Origin: Rachicladosporium sp. CCFEE 5018
Lineage: Eukaryota; Ascomycota; Dothideomycetes; Cladosporiales; Cladosporiaceae
Assembly: GCA_002077045.2 (NCBI GenBank)
Contig: KZ111172.1
Coordinates: 68,668-132,667 of the forward strand
Reading direction: 5' to 3'
DNA length: 64,000 bases
Part shown: positions 51,895 to 63,200 of the stretch, piece after piece
Numbering within the stretch: the first letter of the stretch is position 1
Layout: each line of letters opens with the position of its first letter
The notes under the pieces: generated by a model
Told to the model about the DNA's origin: nothing
Databases searched by the model: none
Seen by the model: only the letters and a program-made list of their open reading frames with translations
Translations under genes and position numbers: made by a program

Positions 51895-54084
51895 ATGTCT
51901 GCCACTGCCTCGAGGGGCTTAGCCATTACAGATCCACTCGTGAAGTACAGAGCCTTGACAGCAACAAAGGCGATCCGACAGGACCCGGCACAGCATCGCC
52001 TAGCCTTACATCTGCAAAAGCTATACGAACGACTCAAGGACTACGAGCCCCAGATCGAGTACCGAAAGCGTTTAGAGCAAATCTCCCGTGCCGTCAAGGC
52101 CAGTTCAGGTCAAGATGGACCTTCGAGACGGGAGTCATGGAGTTCGATGTTCTCTGCATCGCTTGGCAGGGACACCTTGGCCCTTACCCGGAAGCTGACC
52201 TCCAGCGAAGGAGCCCTTGCAATGGACTCTCCAAAAGGCCTGATGCTGCACGGTGAAGTTGGTACTGGAAAGTCTATGCTCGTTGATCTGTTCGCGGACT
52301 GCTTGCCCAACAGCAAGAAGCGACGCTGGCACTTCAACACATTCATGCTGGAAACCTTTGCTAAGCTTGAAGCGCTGCGGAGGTCAAGGCAAGTGCCTGG
52401 GATCGATGATGGAGGCGATCACTCGATGCTGTACTTGGCGAGAGACATGATCGAGACAAGTCCCATTCTGTTTCTCGATGAGTTCCAACTACCAGATCGA
52501 GCTGCAAGCAAGATCATGACAAATTTCATGACTAGCTTCTTTCAGCTTGGTGGTGTACTGATCGCGACTTCCAATCGCATGCCGGAGGAGCTGGCGAAGG
52601 CGGCTGGTATGGACTTCCCTGCCCCGGCGCCAGATGCTTCAACAGGTCTATGGGGGATGGGACTTGGCAGACGAAAGACGGCAGGTCGGGGCGATAAGAT
52701 GTTTGCTGGCCAAACCGAGTTCGCGGGATTCTTGGACGTGCTGAAGGCCAGGTGCGAGGTCTGGGAGATGGAGGGCGCCAAGGATTACAGACGCAGTGAG
52801 AGCGCGAAGAGCGCTGCGAGTAGGAAGTCCGCAGACGCCGAGCAGGAGTGGAGAGCTGATGGGCACGAAGATCTGCAGCATAGTGTCGGAATGCCTGGCT
52901 GGCCCGCGGCTGAGGCTGTTGAGAACGATGATGCAGTGGAAGTGGAAGAGGAGACTGCGGCGCTCCCGTCGAATTTCGTAATGACAGGTACAGATACTGA
53001 CGGCACTTTGACCGCCGCATTACAGGATGCAGTTGGGTATCCGACGCTGCAAGACGTGCCATGGCAGCCATCTGCCCTGACAGTCTACGGCCGCCTCATC
53101 CCCGTCCCTCGATCGTACGATGGCGTGACTTGCTGGACATTCGACGAGCTCTGTAGAACCACTCTGGGGCCTGCTGACTACATCACGCTGGCTTCCACCT
53201 ACCATACCATGGTGCTCACAGATGTGCCTGTCTTGACCTGGCTCATGAAAAACGAGGCCCGTCGCTTCATCACACTCCTCGACGCGCTCTACGAATGTCG
53301 CTGCAAGCTGTTCATCACGGCGGCAGCAGGGCCAGACGACATCTTCTTCCCTGAGCATACCTCTGACAATGCCGAGAACGGCGACGCTACCTACGCCGAG
53401 ACGATCTCAGAAGTGTACCAAGATGCTACCGCGCCATTCAGACCCAATATTCTGTCAGCCAACCCGGACTATGCAGAGCCTGAGCCGGATCCAGAGCCGA
53501 ACTACACACATGCCCGCTTTGCCGGGCTATTGAATGCAGATGCGCTCGAGGACGACCCACCGAATAAGCCACACCGAAAGCCTTGGAGTCGATCGTTTGG
53601 TCGTACAGACTCAGAGCTCGAACGTCCGCCCATAGATCCAGACGAAGTTCGGCGTCGACCAAACTTCACCAAGACCGGTGCGTTCACGGGTGAGGATGAG
53701 CGTTTCGCCTACAAGCGTGCCCAGAGTCGACTATGGGAAATGTGCGGCTCACGCTGGTGGGCGAGAGATGAAGTGGACTGGCATCGACCGTTACCTGCTG
53801 ACGTGCGACGATGGGAGCGACCTGCGAGTGAAGTCGCCAAATCGTCGCCAAGCCTTGTGAGTGATGTAAGGGTGACTGATGCAGCGATGGGTGATGCCAT
53901 TGAGGATGACAGTAGAGATGAAAGAAGCTTCAGACATGTGAGCACGAGCCCTTTCAGGACCGCGACTGAGCCTCCGCCTAAGTTCTCACTGGCACATGCG
54001 TGGGGTATGGTGAAATATGGGCCGAAAGCTGGTGCATGGGGTCAAGGTGTGGATGGACTGAAGGATAGAGAGAAGGACAAGTGA
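51895..54084 (+). CDS. AFG1/LACE1-type AAA-like ATPase (copy 3)
   Basis: These 729 residues match the copy 1 and 2 products throughout, with all ATPase motifs present. Like them, it lacks a clear mitochondrial presequence at the annotated ATG. Confidence 0.88.
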   Translation: MSATASRGLAITDPLVKYRALTATKAIRQDPAQHRLALHLQKLYERLKDYEPQIEYRKRLEQISRAVKASSGQDGPSRRESWSSMFSASLGRDTLALTRKLTSSEGALAMDSPKGLMLHGEVGTGKSMLVDLFADCLPNSKKRRWHFNTFMLETFAKLEALRRSRQVPGIDDGGDHSMLYLARDMIETSPILFLDEFQLPDRAASKIMTNFMTSFFQLGGVLIATSNRMPEELAKAAGMDFPAPAPDASTGLWGMGLGRRKTAGRGDKMFAGQTEFAGFLDVLKARCEVWEMEGAKDYRRSESAKSAASRKSADAEQEWRADGHEDLQHSVGMPGWPAAEAVENDDAVEVEEETAALPSNFVMTGTDTDGTLTAALQDAVGYPTLQDVPWQPSALTVYGRLIPVPRSYDGVTCWTFDELCRTTLGPADYITLASTYHTMVLTDVPVLTWLMKNEARRFITLLDALYECRCKLFITAAAGPDDIFFPEHTSDNAENGDATYAETISEVYQDATAPFRPNILSANPDYAEPEPDPEPNYTHARFAGLLNADALEDDPPNKPHRKPWSRSFGRTDSELERPPIDPDEVRRRPNFTKTGAFTGEDERFAYKRAQSRLWEMCGSRWWARDEVDWHRPLPADVRRWERPASEVAKSSPSLVSDVRVTDAAMGDAIEDDSRDERSFRHVSTSPFRTATEPPPKFSLAHAWGMVKYGPKAGAWGQGVDGLKDREKDK

Positions 54085-54247
54085 AGTAACGGCAGTGAAG
54101 GACTGGCTTGTGACGCTGTTCAGTTGATCGCGTGTCAGCCGCTGTTCCCTCCAACATTTCGACTCAACACATCACGACTTGTGTCATACAGCATCGACAC
54201 ACAACATCTAGTATCATCAAAGCAATCTTCCGTTTCCCTTTGTCAAA

Positions 54248-54874
54248 ATGGCCGACTCGCCAGATGATGGCGGGAGGGCTGAGAGACAGATCACTAGCTC
54301 AAGGTGCTACCTACTCGAACTTCCTCCTGAGCTTCGCCTGCTCATCTACAGCCGTCTGCTCGGTTGCACTGGCTATCTGCAAAGGCCACTACCTCTGGAT
54401 CATCCCAGTGGATCATCCCGAGCAAAGCGAATCTCAAAGTGGGCGCGAGAGAAGGGCAAGATCATCCTTCCAGTCGACGACTGCGTTGGGCAAGTGATAC
54501 GGCAGTGTCATAGAAGTGAAGACTTGCTGGCACCACTAGCGTTGGTTCCTCGAACTTGCAGGACCATCTTCAAGGAAGCCGAACCGCTCATCACATCCGA
54601 TTTGGAAAGCAAGGTTTACCGCATCTCTGTGAATGTGTCTAGCATGAGCTGGATGGGGACATATATATGCGCTCGGCATTGTCCTGTGCGCGATTGTCCT
54701 CTGTTGCGGCACGTTCGACGATTGCAGCTTCATCTCTGCCTGCTAGGCTATGACATGCGAGGACCAGACGGACTTCACCGCTCAAGATCGTTGGAGAACA
54801 CTCTGAACGCTATCGATTACAGTATGGAACTGGAGACACTCCATATCACCGGCATGGCTACTTGTTGGCCTTGA
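54248..54874 (+). CDS. F-box-like protein 1 with in-frame TGA (copy 3)
   Basis: It is identical to 20876-21502, with TGA at 54872-54874 and the same open continuation to 54982. Confidence 0.6.
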   Translation: MADSPDDGGRAERQITSSRCYLLELPPELRLLIYSRLLGCTGYLQRPLPLDHPSGSSRAKRISKWAREKGKIILPVDDCVGQVIRQCHRSEDLLAPLALVPRTCRTIFKEAEPLITSDLESKVYRISVNVSSMSWMGTYICARHCPVRDCPLLRHVRRLQLHLCLLGYDMRGPDGLHRSRSLENTLNAIDYSMELETLHITGMATCWP

Positions 54875-54982
54875 AACGAAATGAGAAAGACACTCGAGGT
54901 GCTCGATCAGATCAGATGTGTCTTCACGATGGAGCCGGACAGAGCTTCGTTGAACGACTATCTGGAATCTGGCGGACATTGA

Positions 54983-55517
54983 CTGAACTGGACTCATGGC
55001 TGGGTTCCGCTTCGGATATCCAGAGCTCTCGCTTGCACATAGTCTTATTTCCGCTTCTCCAGGAGAGCGACACGTGGCTAGTGCTTCGTAAGCCGAGACG
55101 TAGCATTACGTCTCGGCACTACTGCAAACGTGAGATGCGCCGTCCTTGTGGATATAGCGATTCCTCGATCTGTCGTTCCCACCAAATCTGTATGGCGTGG
55201 GTACACATAGAGGTAATCCTCGGTCCTGAGTTGACGAGGGTGCCTCGATCTGACACATGGGTCTGGGCCGAGGGATTGGAAGCCGGAAGGGGAGGTGACA
55301 ACAAAAGGTCATGCCTAGCATGAGAGCTTACACAGCGACGAATTCGAAGTATCGGTCGAGCCTTCCTTGTCACAGTGAATACAGACTCGCCGTCCCAGTC
55401 ACTAGCGCCTTCACAGCCTTTTGATTGCGCCTCGCATCAAGTCAGCGAGGTTGTCAGATATATTCCCTCAATCACACATCGTTACAGATTCCCGCAGTGC
55501 AGGACAACATCACAAAC
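54983..55517. other. Intergenic region between F-box-like paralogues (copy 3)
   Basis: This is the copy of 21611-22145 and includes the hairpin at 55092-55117. No gene is seen. Confidence 0.45.
55092..55117. other. Perfect 11-bp inverted repeat (copy 3)
   Basis: Arms GCCGAGACGTA and TACGTCTCGGC with loop GCAT, unchanged from copies 1 and 2. Confidence 0.8.
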
Positions 55518-56207
55518 ATGACCAGGGAGAACACGGTCGCCACTAAGCGACGCTGTCACCTTCTCGAGATTCCTCCAGAGATCCGTCTACAAGTTTACGA
55601 CCACCTTCTCGACAAACACGACAACAGAACTCCACCTGATTGCGACAGAAGCGTGGTATCTTTAATCGTCCCAGAAACATCAGCGGAAATATGGACGAGA
55701 CAGCCAACGTCCGTTCTGCTGCCAACACTCACCTTCCTCCTGCGAACATGCAAGCAGATTCGGCATGAAGCAGGCCCTATAGTCGAGGCCAACCTCGAAG
55801 GCAAAGCGTACAAAGTTGACACGCGACTGCTGACGAAGCTTTGGGCGGCTCTATCGCCACGTAAAAACGGGCGCTCATGGTCGATCGCAGACTGTCCATT
55901 CCTCGCGCACCTACGCCATCTAGGAATGAGTATTGTATCGATCGGCTATGGGTTGCACGATAGCGAGATCTTCCTGGACTCGATACGACGTTTCCTGGAG
56001 CAAATCAATCACGGAGCCCAGTTGCAAAGCTTTCACATTTCAGCGTGTGGGTCATGGCCGGCTCGATCCACGGTAGAGTTTCTAACGGTACTCGACAATC
56101 TCAAGTGTGCATTCACGATGGACGCTCGCATGCTTGCGGCGGTGGGCAGTGCAAGGGGTTGGAAGTGGAAGTGTGATCGCGCGAGCAGGACCCATCGGAC
56201 TGGATGA
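55518..56207 (+). CDS. F-box-like protein 2 (copy 3)
   Basis: Its 229 residues equal copy 1 except for a Lys in place of Asn in DNLNCAF (base 56105). It lacks the copy 2 changes. The F-box-like motif EIPPEIRLQVY is intact. Confidence 0.7.
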   Translation: MTRENTVATKRRCHLLEIPPEIRLQVYDHLLDKHDNRTPPDCDRSVVSLIVPETSAEIWTRQPTSVLLPTLTFLLRTCKQIRHEAGPIVEANLEGKAYKVDTRLLTKLWAALSPRKNGRSWSIADCPFLAHLRHLGMSIVSIGYGLHDSEIFLDSIRRFLEQINHGAQLQSFHISACGSWPARSTVEFLTVLDNLKCAFTMDARMLAAVGSARGWKWKCDRASRTHRTG

Positions 56208-56910
56208 ACTACATGCGAGCTTCGCAAGTCACACAAAGGATGCATGGTGACTATTCTCCGCCAGTGCATGCTATATCCATCGACTGCGTTAAGCCCTCAC
56301 ACAGCCCGGTCAGTGAGGAAGTCCGACATTACGTTCACCTGTATGAACCACAAGGAATGTGCTCATCTCTCATCTACCACAAGACCTGGCTTCGCTTTCC
56401 ACAGAGTCTGCAAGGCTTCTGTGCTCCCATTGAAGCACCCATGACAGCAGAAGCGGAACATCAGCCCAGATGAGAGAGATGCGGTGCTCCACTGTACGTT
56501 TGCCCAATCTGCGTCTCTCCAAGGCACAAGCGTCCACTGCATCACGATCGCAGCTGAAGTTATCTGAGCGCTTCAGACATGACAGATGCCGGAGAAGTGG
56601 TGGTAGTCCGTTTGGCGAGTGGAGACGAGGATTTGAGGTGCGTGGTATCGAACAAAGCAACGCCATTTCAATGACAAGCCGGATCAGGAATGACACTCGG
56701 CACTCCCTTCCATCACCTTCCAACAATGCCTTGTCTTCAGCTGATGCTCTTTGTCCTCCGACTGCGCTCATCTCTCGTCTCATCAGCAGCACCATCGAGT
56801 CTCCTCGACTCCCGTAAGTCCCTCTCGCATTTCCCCTGCGCAAAGTCCCCAGCAGGTGAGTCCCCCCATCAACGACCCACGCGACTGCAAGCCAGTCCCC
56901 CTTTCCAGCC
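56208..56910. promoter_or_regulatory. Upstream region of Cys/His-rich orphan (contig 3)
   Basis: This is the copy of 31937-32640 without the one-base insertion. A 31-codon frame from about 56579 is open here but not in contig 2, so it is not proposed as coding. Confidence 0.4.
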
Positions 56911-57690
56911 ATGCACATCATCCTCGCCTCAACCTGCCAGCACATGGTCTCCTACCACTTCACCCCTCCCCCAGGCTACACAACCTCATTCTCCCCTTCA
57001 ATCTCCTTCTGCCACTCCTGCCTCGAGCACCAAGAGCTCGTAGCGATGTACAACAAAGCCCGTCCCGCCTACATAGACGCCTCCACCTATCGAAAGAGCC
57101 TAACAGATACGGGCACAGGCGCAGCAGCTAAGATCGCCGCTGGCCAGAAGGCGTGGAATCTGAGGAGGGAGTATTTTCAGATTGCGACTGCGTTGGCGAA
57201 TGCTAAGATTTGGCATGAGGAGTTTGATGATCCTGCTTACCCTACACTCGACCATATAGGCGCGGTATTGATCCCGAGTCAGCAGCAAGTCGAAGACACC
57301 TACCTCCCCAGCACATCGAAACGCGTGCAATTCGGCGCTCCTCGCCTTCCCCAGGGTCGAACAGTACATTGGAACGTGCACGACAACTGGGGCAAGAGTG
57401 GTAAGACTGTGACTGAGATGGGTAGGCAGTCGAGGAGCTATAGTCGAGGCCGGTGGGCGTTACTGAGTGGCAGACAGTATTTCGATACTGCGAATGGGGT
57501 TAGTCAGGCTGAGTGGGCGAGACTGGGGCACGATGATGAAAATGCTGTTGTTTATCCGCCGGCTGTTGTTGACACGGAGGGGGCGATTGAAGCGGTCGAG
57601 CGGTTACGAGTCGATGCTGGCATCGATAACCCGATGGAGGGCGTTGAGGATACGAGTCCTGTGGACGGGGTGATAGATTGGAAGTGGTAA
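56911..57690 (+). CDS. Cys/His-rich orphan, intact allele, 259 aa
   Basis: This allele ends in VDGVIDWKW with TAA at 57688-57690. It shows the probable normal C-terminus of the family, which the contig 2 allele lost by frameshift. The Cys/His pattern TCQHMVSYH and CHSCLEHQ is identical in both, as are RREYFQIATALAN and QYFDTANGVSQAEWARLGHD. Differences between the alleles are scattered and mostly conservative. That is consistent with a protein-coding gene under constraint. Function is unknown. Confidence 0.7.
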   Translation: MHIILASTCQHMVSYHFTPPPGYTTSFSPSISFCHSCLEHQELVAMYNKARPAYIDASTYRKSLTDTGTGAAAKIAAGQKAWNLRREYFQIATALANAKIWHEEFDDPAYPTLDHIGAVLIPSQQQVEDTYLPSTSKRVQFGAPRLPQGRTVHWNVHDNWGKSGKTVTEMGRQSRSYSRGRWALLSGRQYFDTANGVSQAEWARLGHDDENAVVYPPAVVDTEGAIEAVERLRVDAGIDNPMEGVEDTSPVDGVIDWKW

Positions 57691-58158
57691 GTCAATCTTT
57701 TCATTACAGCTTTCTGACAATCTTCAATCACTTCCTGTACAATCCTGGGTCATGGCGCTTTTGCTCTGTGCAAAACCAGGATCCACCAAGCTGCGCTCTC
57801 CATACATATGCATCGATCTATCGCACGGTGATGACAAGATTCTCCTGCACCGCGGAGTAGAGAAACACGAATGAGTGTTAGATTTGGCGATCGCGAACGC
57901 CGGGCTATGGTTTCCATGGTGTTCCGCGAGACGGAGCATCCTCGAGATGGACTCCGTAGTAGCACAAGACCCTTGGGACTATGCAGGACGCGGAGGTAGC
58001 GAGATAAAACTACTAGACTGCTGCGCTTTCGTAAAATCTGTTCCTTTGATTGAAACGCTTGCAAAAGGGGTATAACCAAATCACCAGTCCTCCGTCACAT
58101 CTTCACGATCCCCCCTTCCATATCCCACACACACGCTCATTACTACCCATCCAGGCCA
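57691..58158. other. Intergenic, divergent between contigs
   Basis: This 468-bp spacer between convergent genes aligns poorly with its contig 2 counterpart except at its two ends (for example GCTTGCAAAAGGGGTATAAC). No gene is seen. Confidence 0.5.
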
Positions 58159-59607
58159 TTACCTCACCTCCCTAGTCTCCACCCTCCCAATCCCCCTATA
58201 CTGATCATGCCTACTAATCATCTTCCCCACCTCCCCACCTCCCCCATCGTCACTCCCCGCACTAACAGTAGCATAAGTCTCCACCCTCCCCAGCTCCTGC
58301 CCCTCCCCTTCACCAACCTTCTGATACTCCCCCAAATCATAGATATCGCCGACACTCTTACTCCGCTCCCGCACCAACGGCTCCTCGTCATGGTGCTCAT
58401 CATACGTAGGATCGTGTGGCCCGGCGTCCGAGAGCGAGCGATCTGGGAGTTGGGTCGTAGGATTTAGATTCGAGGGTGTGGAGGCGCGGTGGTGATTCGA
58501 TTTGGGGACCTGGGAGCTGGACTTCCGGAAGAGGCGACCGAAGATCGAGGGCCGCTTGGCGCCTGCTGCTTGAGCTTGGTGGCCAGCAGTATGCCTACTC
58601 CCATTCGCACTCCCATTACTCCCCTCCACAGCCTTCGTGAAAGCCGGGGAGGAGTTCGCGGGAGCCACAGGCGCGGCAGCGGGCGCTGGCTTGGGCTTCG
58701 CGAAGGGGGAGGGCATGTATCGTTCCCGTTCTTCGCGGTCAATATTGATCAACGCCTGATCCACAGCCCCAAGATACTCCGGGTAATCCCCCTCGCAAGC
58801 CTCCATGATAAGCCTAAGCTTACTAACATCCTGCGCGATCCTCGTGCGATCTGCAGTCAAATGCCACCCAAACCCCCTAATATCCATTTTCAACCCCCTA
58901 TCAACCGCGTCCTTAACCCCAAGTAACTCCACAAGCGAATCGATCTTCTCCTGCGTCAAGCGCAGAAACTCCGCAAACCGCACCCCATCGCTGATAATCC
59001 ACGCGGAAGGCAGGGTGATACTAGCACTCCGCTGCGTCGTCTGTAGGCCCGCGTACGTCTCCGCGACTTCTTTCAGTAACTCGTACTTTTCCCTGAAGCC
59101 CTCGAGACGTGTGGTGTCGAGGGCGGGTTGATAGACATGTCCCGTCAGCTTCTTCGGCGGCTTCAAGCCGAATTTGTCCATCATTTCCTCCCGCGTCAAA
59201 TGACTGCTCCTGTCTACAATCGCGTTCAGCGCGCCCTCTACTGCCTTCCTCACACCCTCCTCATCCAGCCTCGGATCCCGCGGCGTGAAGAACGTCGGCT
59301 CCGTCAGATCCGGATACGCGGCTGAAGGATGTTTCGGCACCGCGCTCGTCGTTACACTTTTAGGCGGGGAGGCTATGCCGAGCGCGTCACCCCAGGTTAG
59401 CAGCCGGGCTTGCTGGATTCCCAGGCGGGTTAGCAGGAGCTGCTCGTCGTGAGACCATTTTCCGGCTGCGCGGATGAGGCCGAACGCTTCGACGGTGGTG
59501 CTGTAGAGGGAGGCGAGGGTTAGGACGGAGAGGAGGGCGCCTTCGTGGTCGGGAGTGGGATCGGCGTGTTCGGAGTGGGTTGAATTGGGCTTGCTGTGGT
59601 CGGCCAT
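58159..59607 (-). CDS. HeLo-domain protein (contig 3 allele)
   Basis: It has 482 residues, the same length as 33896-35344. The HeLo region keeps SLYSTTVEAFGLI and LLLTRLGIQQARLLTWGDAL. Changes from the other allele are few in the domain (Cys to Thr in the first helix, Met to Leu near residue 200). They are more frequent in the Gly/Ser-rich tail, as expected for a disordered region. No amyloid-like repeat is evident. It is a homeologue or allele, not a tandem paralogue, if the contigs are haplotypes. Confidence 0.8.
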   Translation of the reverse strand: MADHSKPNSTHSEHADPTPDHEGALLSVLTLASLYSTTVEAFGLIRAAGKWSHDEQLLLTRLGIQQARLLTWGDALGIASPPKSVTTSAVPKHPSAAYPDLTEPTFFTPRDPRLDEEGVRKAVEGALNAIVDRSSHLTREEMMDKFGLKPPKKLTGHVYQPALDTTRLEGFREKYELLKEVAETYAGLQTTQRSASITLPSAWIISDGVRFAEFLRLTQEKIDSLVELLGVKDAVDRGLKMDIRGFGWHLTADRTRIAQDVSKLRLIMEACEGDYPEYLGAVDQALINIDREERERYMPSPFAKPKPAPAAAPVAPANSSPAFTKAVEGSNGSANGSRHTAGHQAQAAGAKRPSIFGRLFRKSSSQVPKSNHHRASTPSNLNPTTQLPDRSLSDAGPHDPTYDEHHDEEPLVRERSKSVGDIYDLGEYQKVGEGEGQELGRVETYATVSAGSDDGGGGEVGKMISRHDQYRGIGRVETREVR

Positions 59608-60230
59608 TGTGGCGAGGGGGTGTTTGGGGGGAGGGTAGCTCGAGAGCTGGGTGTGGTCAATAGTGTTGCGCTCCCCGATATCTCTCTGTTGTTGGGTATC
59701 GCAGATCAGAGAAAGATGGTCACATTAATGAGAAAGAAGAAACACAACTCCCTCGGACCCACCACTTGCCTCAACACATGCACACGTGAGTAGTCCTACG
59801 AGTAACGCCGAAGCAGCGTGTCATTTCAACCTCTCATACTTTTCTGCTGGGAAGCTGCTACTGCATAGCTCTGACCCCTCACGCCCATTCTTCTGATCGG
59901 CCCGCGTGACCAACATCAATACTGATGTAGCGTACAGCAGGCCGAGACTCGGCCAATGCTTGGTTAGAGTACATCGCTGCCGTGATCGCCGAGGCGAACG
60001 AGATCAGTGATATAGGTGGATCTGAGCAGAGCATGGGGTGTAGGTGTGTGTCTGGAAGGGAGATGCATCGGATTGGCGTTTATCTATAAATGAGCTCGGA
60101 CCAGCAGACGCCAAGCAGACGTATGAGCGGCGACGAGACAGGATGAGAGCCGGCCAGACAGAGGGTTCTCGACGGTAATCAAACATTACAAGTACATACT
60201 CCAACATCTCTTTCCTCCCTCCTCACATTC
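59608..60230. other. Conserved intergenic between BUD6 and HeLo gene (contig 3)
   Basis: This is the counterpart of 35345-35967, with the palindrome at 59940-59954. Sequence from about 59770 to 60225 is nearly as conserved as the coding DNA around it. Confidence 0.5.
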
Positions 60231-63200
60231 TTACACCGGCCCCTCTCCCGGCGTCCCAACCTCCTCCTTCGCATCCACAAACCCACTCTCAGGACTACTA
60301 GTCCTCTCCCCCTCCAGCAGCACCGGCACCTCCAACGCCCCCTCTTCTCTTCCCTCGCCCTCCACGTTTCCACTAGCAGCCGCAGCCGCAGCCGCCTCTC
60401 TCGCTTGCTTCTCCGCCTTCAGCCGATCTCTCTCCTCCAACAACCTGAAATTCTCCTTCCTCGCCCGATCTTCACGAAGTAAGCGCACGCGCTCGACTTC
60501 CTCCACACCACCGCTCTTCTTAAGTTTACCCTCTTCGACGAAATTGCCGAGTTCCTTCTGAAACTCCCCGCCTTGTCTGCTCTCTAGTTCGCGTTGGCGG
60601 GCTTTCTCCGCGCGTTCGATGGCTTCGAGTCGGCTTTCGTGGTTGGGCTGAAGGGCGCGGACTTCACCCAAGACACCGTCTTTGGCTTTCTGCGGGTCGC
60701 CACCGTCGAGTCCGAGAGTTCGGGATGAGCTCCGAAGTGCGGCTTGACCCGGTACAACGCCGTTTGCGCCAGCGGTGCCTTGCTGCGCCAGATTCTGCGC
60801 TTTGGTCGCCATCTCAACCAACTCGAACGTTGCGGCCGCTTGCTCCAGATCAGCCTCAAGATCCACAGCGAGATCTTCTTGGTTAGTAAGGAAGTCTCGG
60901 TCATCGCAAACAACTTGCAACTCCTTCTCCCAGATCTTCGTCCATACCGGCTTCTCCCTCTTCAAGTACTCTTGCATTTTCTTAAGGTCCGACGTAGCCA
61001 GACTGATGTCCTTACTAACACTCTCCAGCTGCCGCGGCAACGGCCGGACGCCCCGCGTTACGACGTCTTTGCGGAGGTCTTCAACGAGATCCTGTAAATC
61101 GTCGACGCGGTTCACGATCTTCTCGCTGTCGGCGCCGAGACTACCTTTACCAGTGTTGACGTAAGCGCGGCCGGAGCCAGAGGCTACGTCAGGGATCGCG
61201 GCGCGTTCGGCTGTGGAGCGAAGGGTTGTGGCTTTGGAGCGGATGAGAGTCATGTTGCTGTTCAGGTCGCTGACGAAGGAGGTGTAAGTTTGGCGGATAA
61301 CGGCGAGGTCGCGGCGGAGGGACTGCAGCTCTGTGAGGTGGCTGGGGGAGGCGCGGAGAGAAGGAGTGCGGGAGGGTGTGATGGTGCCGGATGTTGAGGT
61401 CGTGGGTGGGCCGGAGCTGCGGATTGGCGCTGTGGTTGCTATTGTGGTGACGGCTTTCGCAGTCTCTTGCTGCCGATCCGAGACTTGCTGGATTGTGGTC
61501 TGCTGAGTTTCTACAGACGTCTTGATGCCTTCGACGATCCTGCGTAGACCGCCTATGCCGTCGTCTATGTGACGTTTCACTTCATCGAGGGCTTCGACAT
61601 TGAGGACTAGTACGCTGCGTTCTTTGATGTCTGTGAGGTCTTCGAGCTCGTGGCGGACGCCGGAAACCGTATCCTGGATGTATATATCTGGGAGATCGAC
61701 GCCGTTGTTGTGCGTGTTCCATGCAAACTTCTCGATGAATGCTAGTTGCAATCGTGGTATGCTCAGATCACCACCGTCGGGCAGTACGAACTTCTTGATC
61801 TTGCTTTTGTACTGCAGGAAGAGAGTGAGCTCCTTCCCAGGCTGAGGAGAGCTCTCAGCTATATACTGCGACTGTGGCGGCGTAGTCTGAGGATCGCGTC
61901 GTGAGTTACTCCGTGCAGGCGCGGGTGGTGGTCGATCTTCTACCACAGGCGCGGGACTTTCGTAGCTAGATGGTACGTATATATCGTTGACTGGGCCATT
62001 CAACGTTGCGCCAATGTTATGTGCAGGCCCATTTGTGTCTGGAAAAGGATACGAGCCAAGCTTGTCCTCCGGCGTCTTCACCATGGGACTGTCCAGTTCT
62101 TGCGTAGCAGGCTGCTTCGGAGGTGACAAGTCGGGCATCGACTCCTCGGTGATCCTCCTCACGTCACGCTGCATTCTCGACGGGCTTGGCTCGTAGCCTG
62201 CCGCACCCGTTCTTGACTTTGTTCGATTGTGCACCATCACACTGCCTCTGGATCTGACCGCGTTCATCGATTCTCGCACGTCCCGACCTCTATTCGGGAC
62301 TGGCGAGTGCTGCGCTGGCGGTATTGCTCCTATACCATTCGCTGAGGGACCCAGGTGCTTCTGTATTTGGTATGCTGAGAAACGTCGTGACGCTCGTCGC
62401 TCGAGGTCACCTCGACCTTGTAATGCCATCAAGGCGTCGTTCTGCTTTGGCGGAGGCGGAGGCGGTTCCGGAGATGCTTCATCTGGAGGATACACTTGGG
62501 TCGTGGGCATGGTGTCATTGTCCGGGTATGGCGCCATGACTGGTATGTTCTGCATCGCTCCACTTGACAGTGAAGAAGAGGAGGTATCCCGACTCGTACC
62601 GCGCTGGTGCATACTGCCTTGTGGACTGAGGTTGTGCCGCCGCGGTGAAGATCGATCTGTAGCACTCGTTGTCCGTGGTGGCAGATCCTGCGCCGCTGCC
62701 TCTCCACTTCCTTGTCTCTGTGCATATGTCCGACTGCTCGAAGTCCGTGATGGCACATCCTCCAGCTGCTGCGTGAGGCTGGTTTCCAAGCTTGTCGTGC
62801 TTGCAGTAGATCCTTGTCTGGGCGGTCTTGTGTCTCCACCCTCCTTGCCATGTTTCTGCCGTAGCCTCTGTTGCTTTTTCTTCAATCCATGCAAAAGATT
62901 TATGATAATATCACGAATCCGCGGAAGGAATTTGTCCAAGCTAGCCTGGCTCGCCTCTTGACTGAGCGTATCCTCCAATATGGCGCGCAGTAAATCTGGC
63001 ACGGGTCCAAGGTCGGTGGTTTCGACACCGATTGCGTTGAAAGCTCGACATGCTATGTTGAACTCGTACCCCAATCTTACGTAAACATCTGATACCTCTG
63101 CTTCTGTTGCGCTTCCTCGCGACCACATGGTGAGAGTCTCCAACAGTTGCTTGGTGGCGACCAAGAGGTGGGTCACCGATTTCTCGATCGTGGACAGCTG

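Larger units (their letters stand above)
47810..56810 (+). repeat. Triplicated block, copy 3 (start of contig 3)
   Basis: This 9001-bp copy of 14438-23438 has no indel relative to it. Its left end matches copy 2 and its right end matches copy 1, apart from a substitution at 56105. The combination looks mosaic. Confidence 0.95.

Noticed and set aside
14438..56810. True tandem triplication of an MVD1-ADH-AFG1-F-box-like cassette
   Set aside because: Both internal junctions are 100-N scaffold gaps, and both later copies start at the same mid-codon base. No assembled sequence actually joins the copies.
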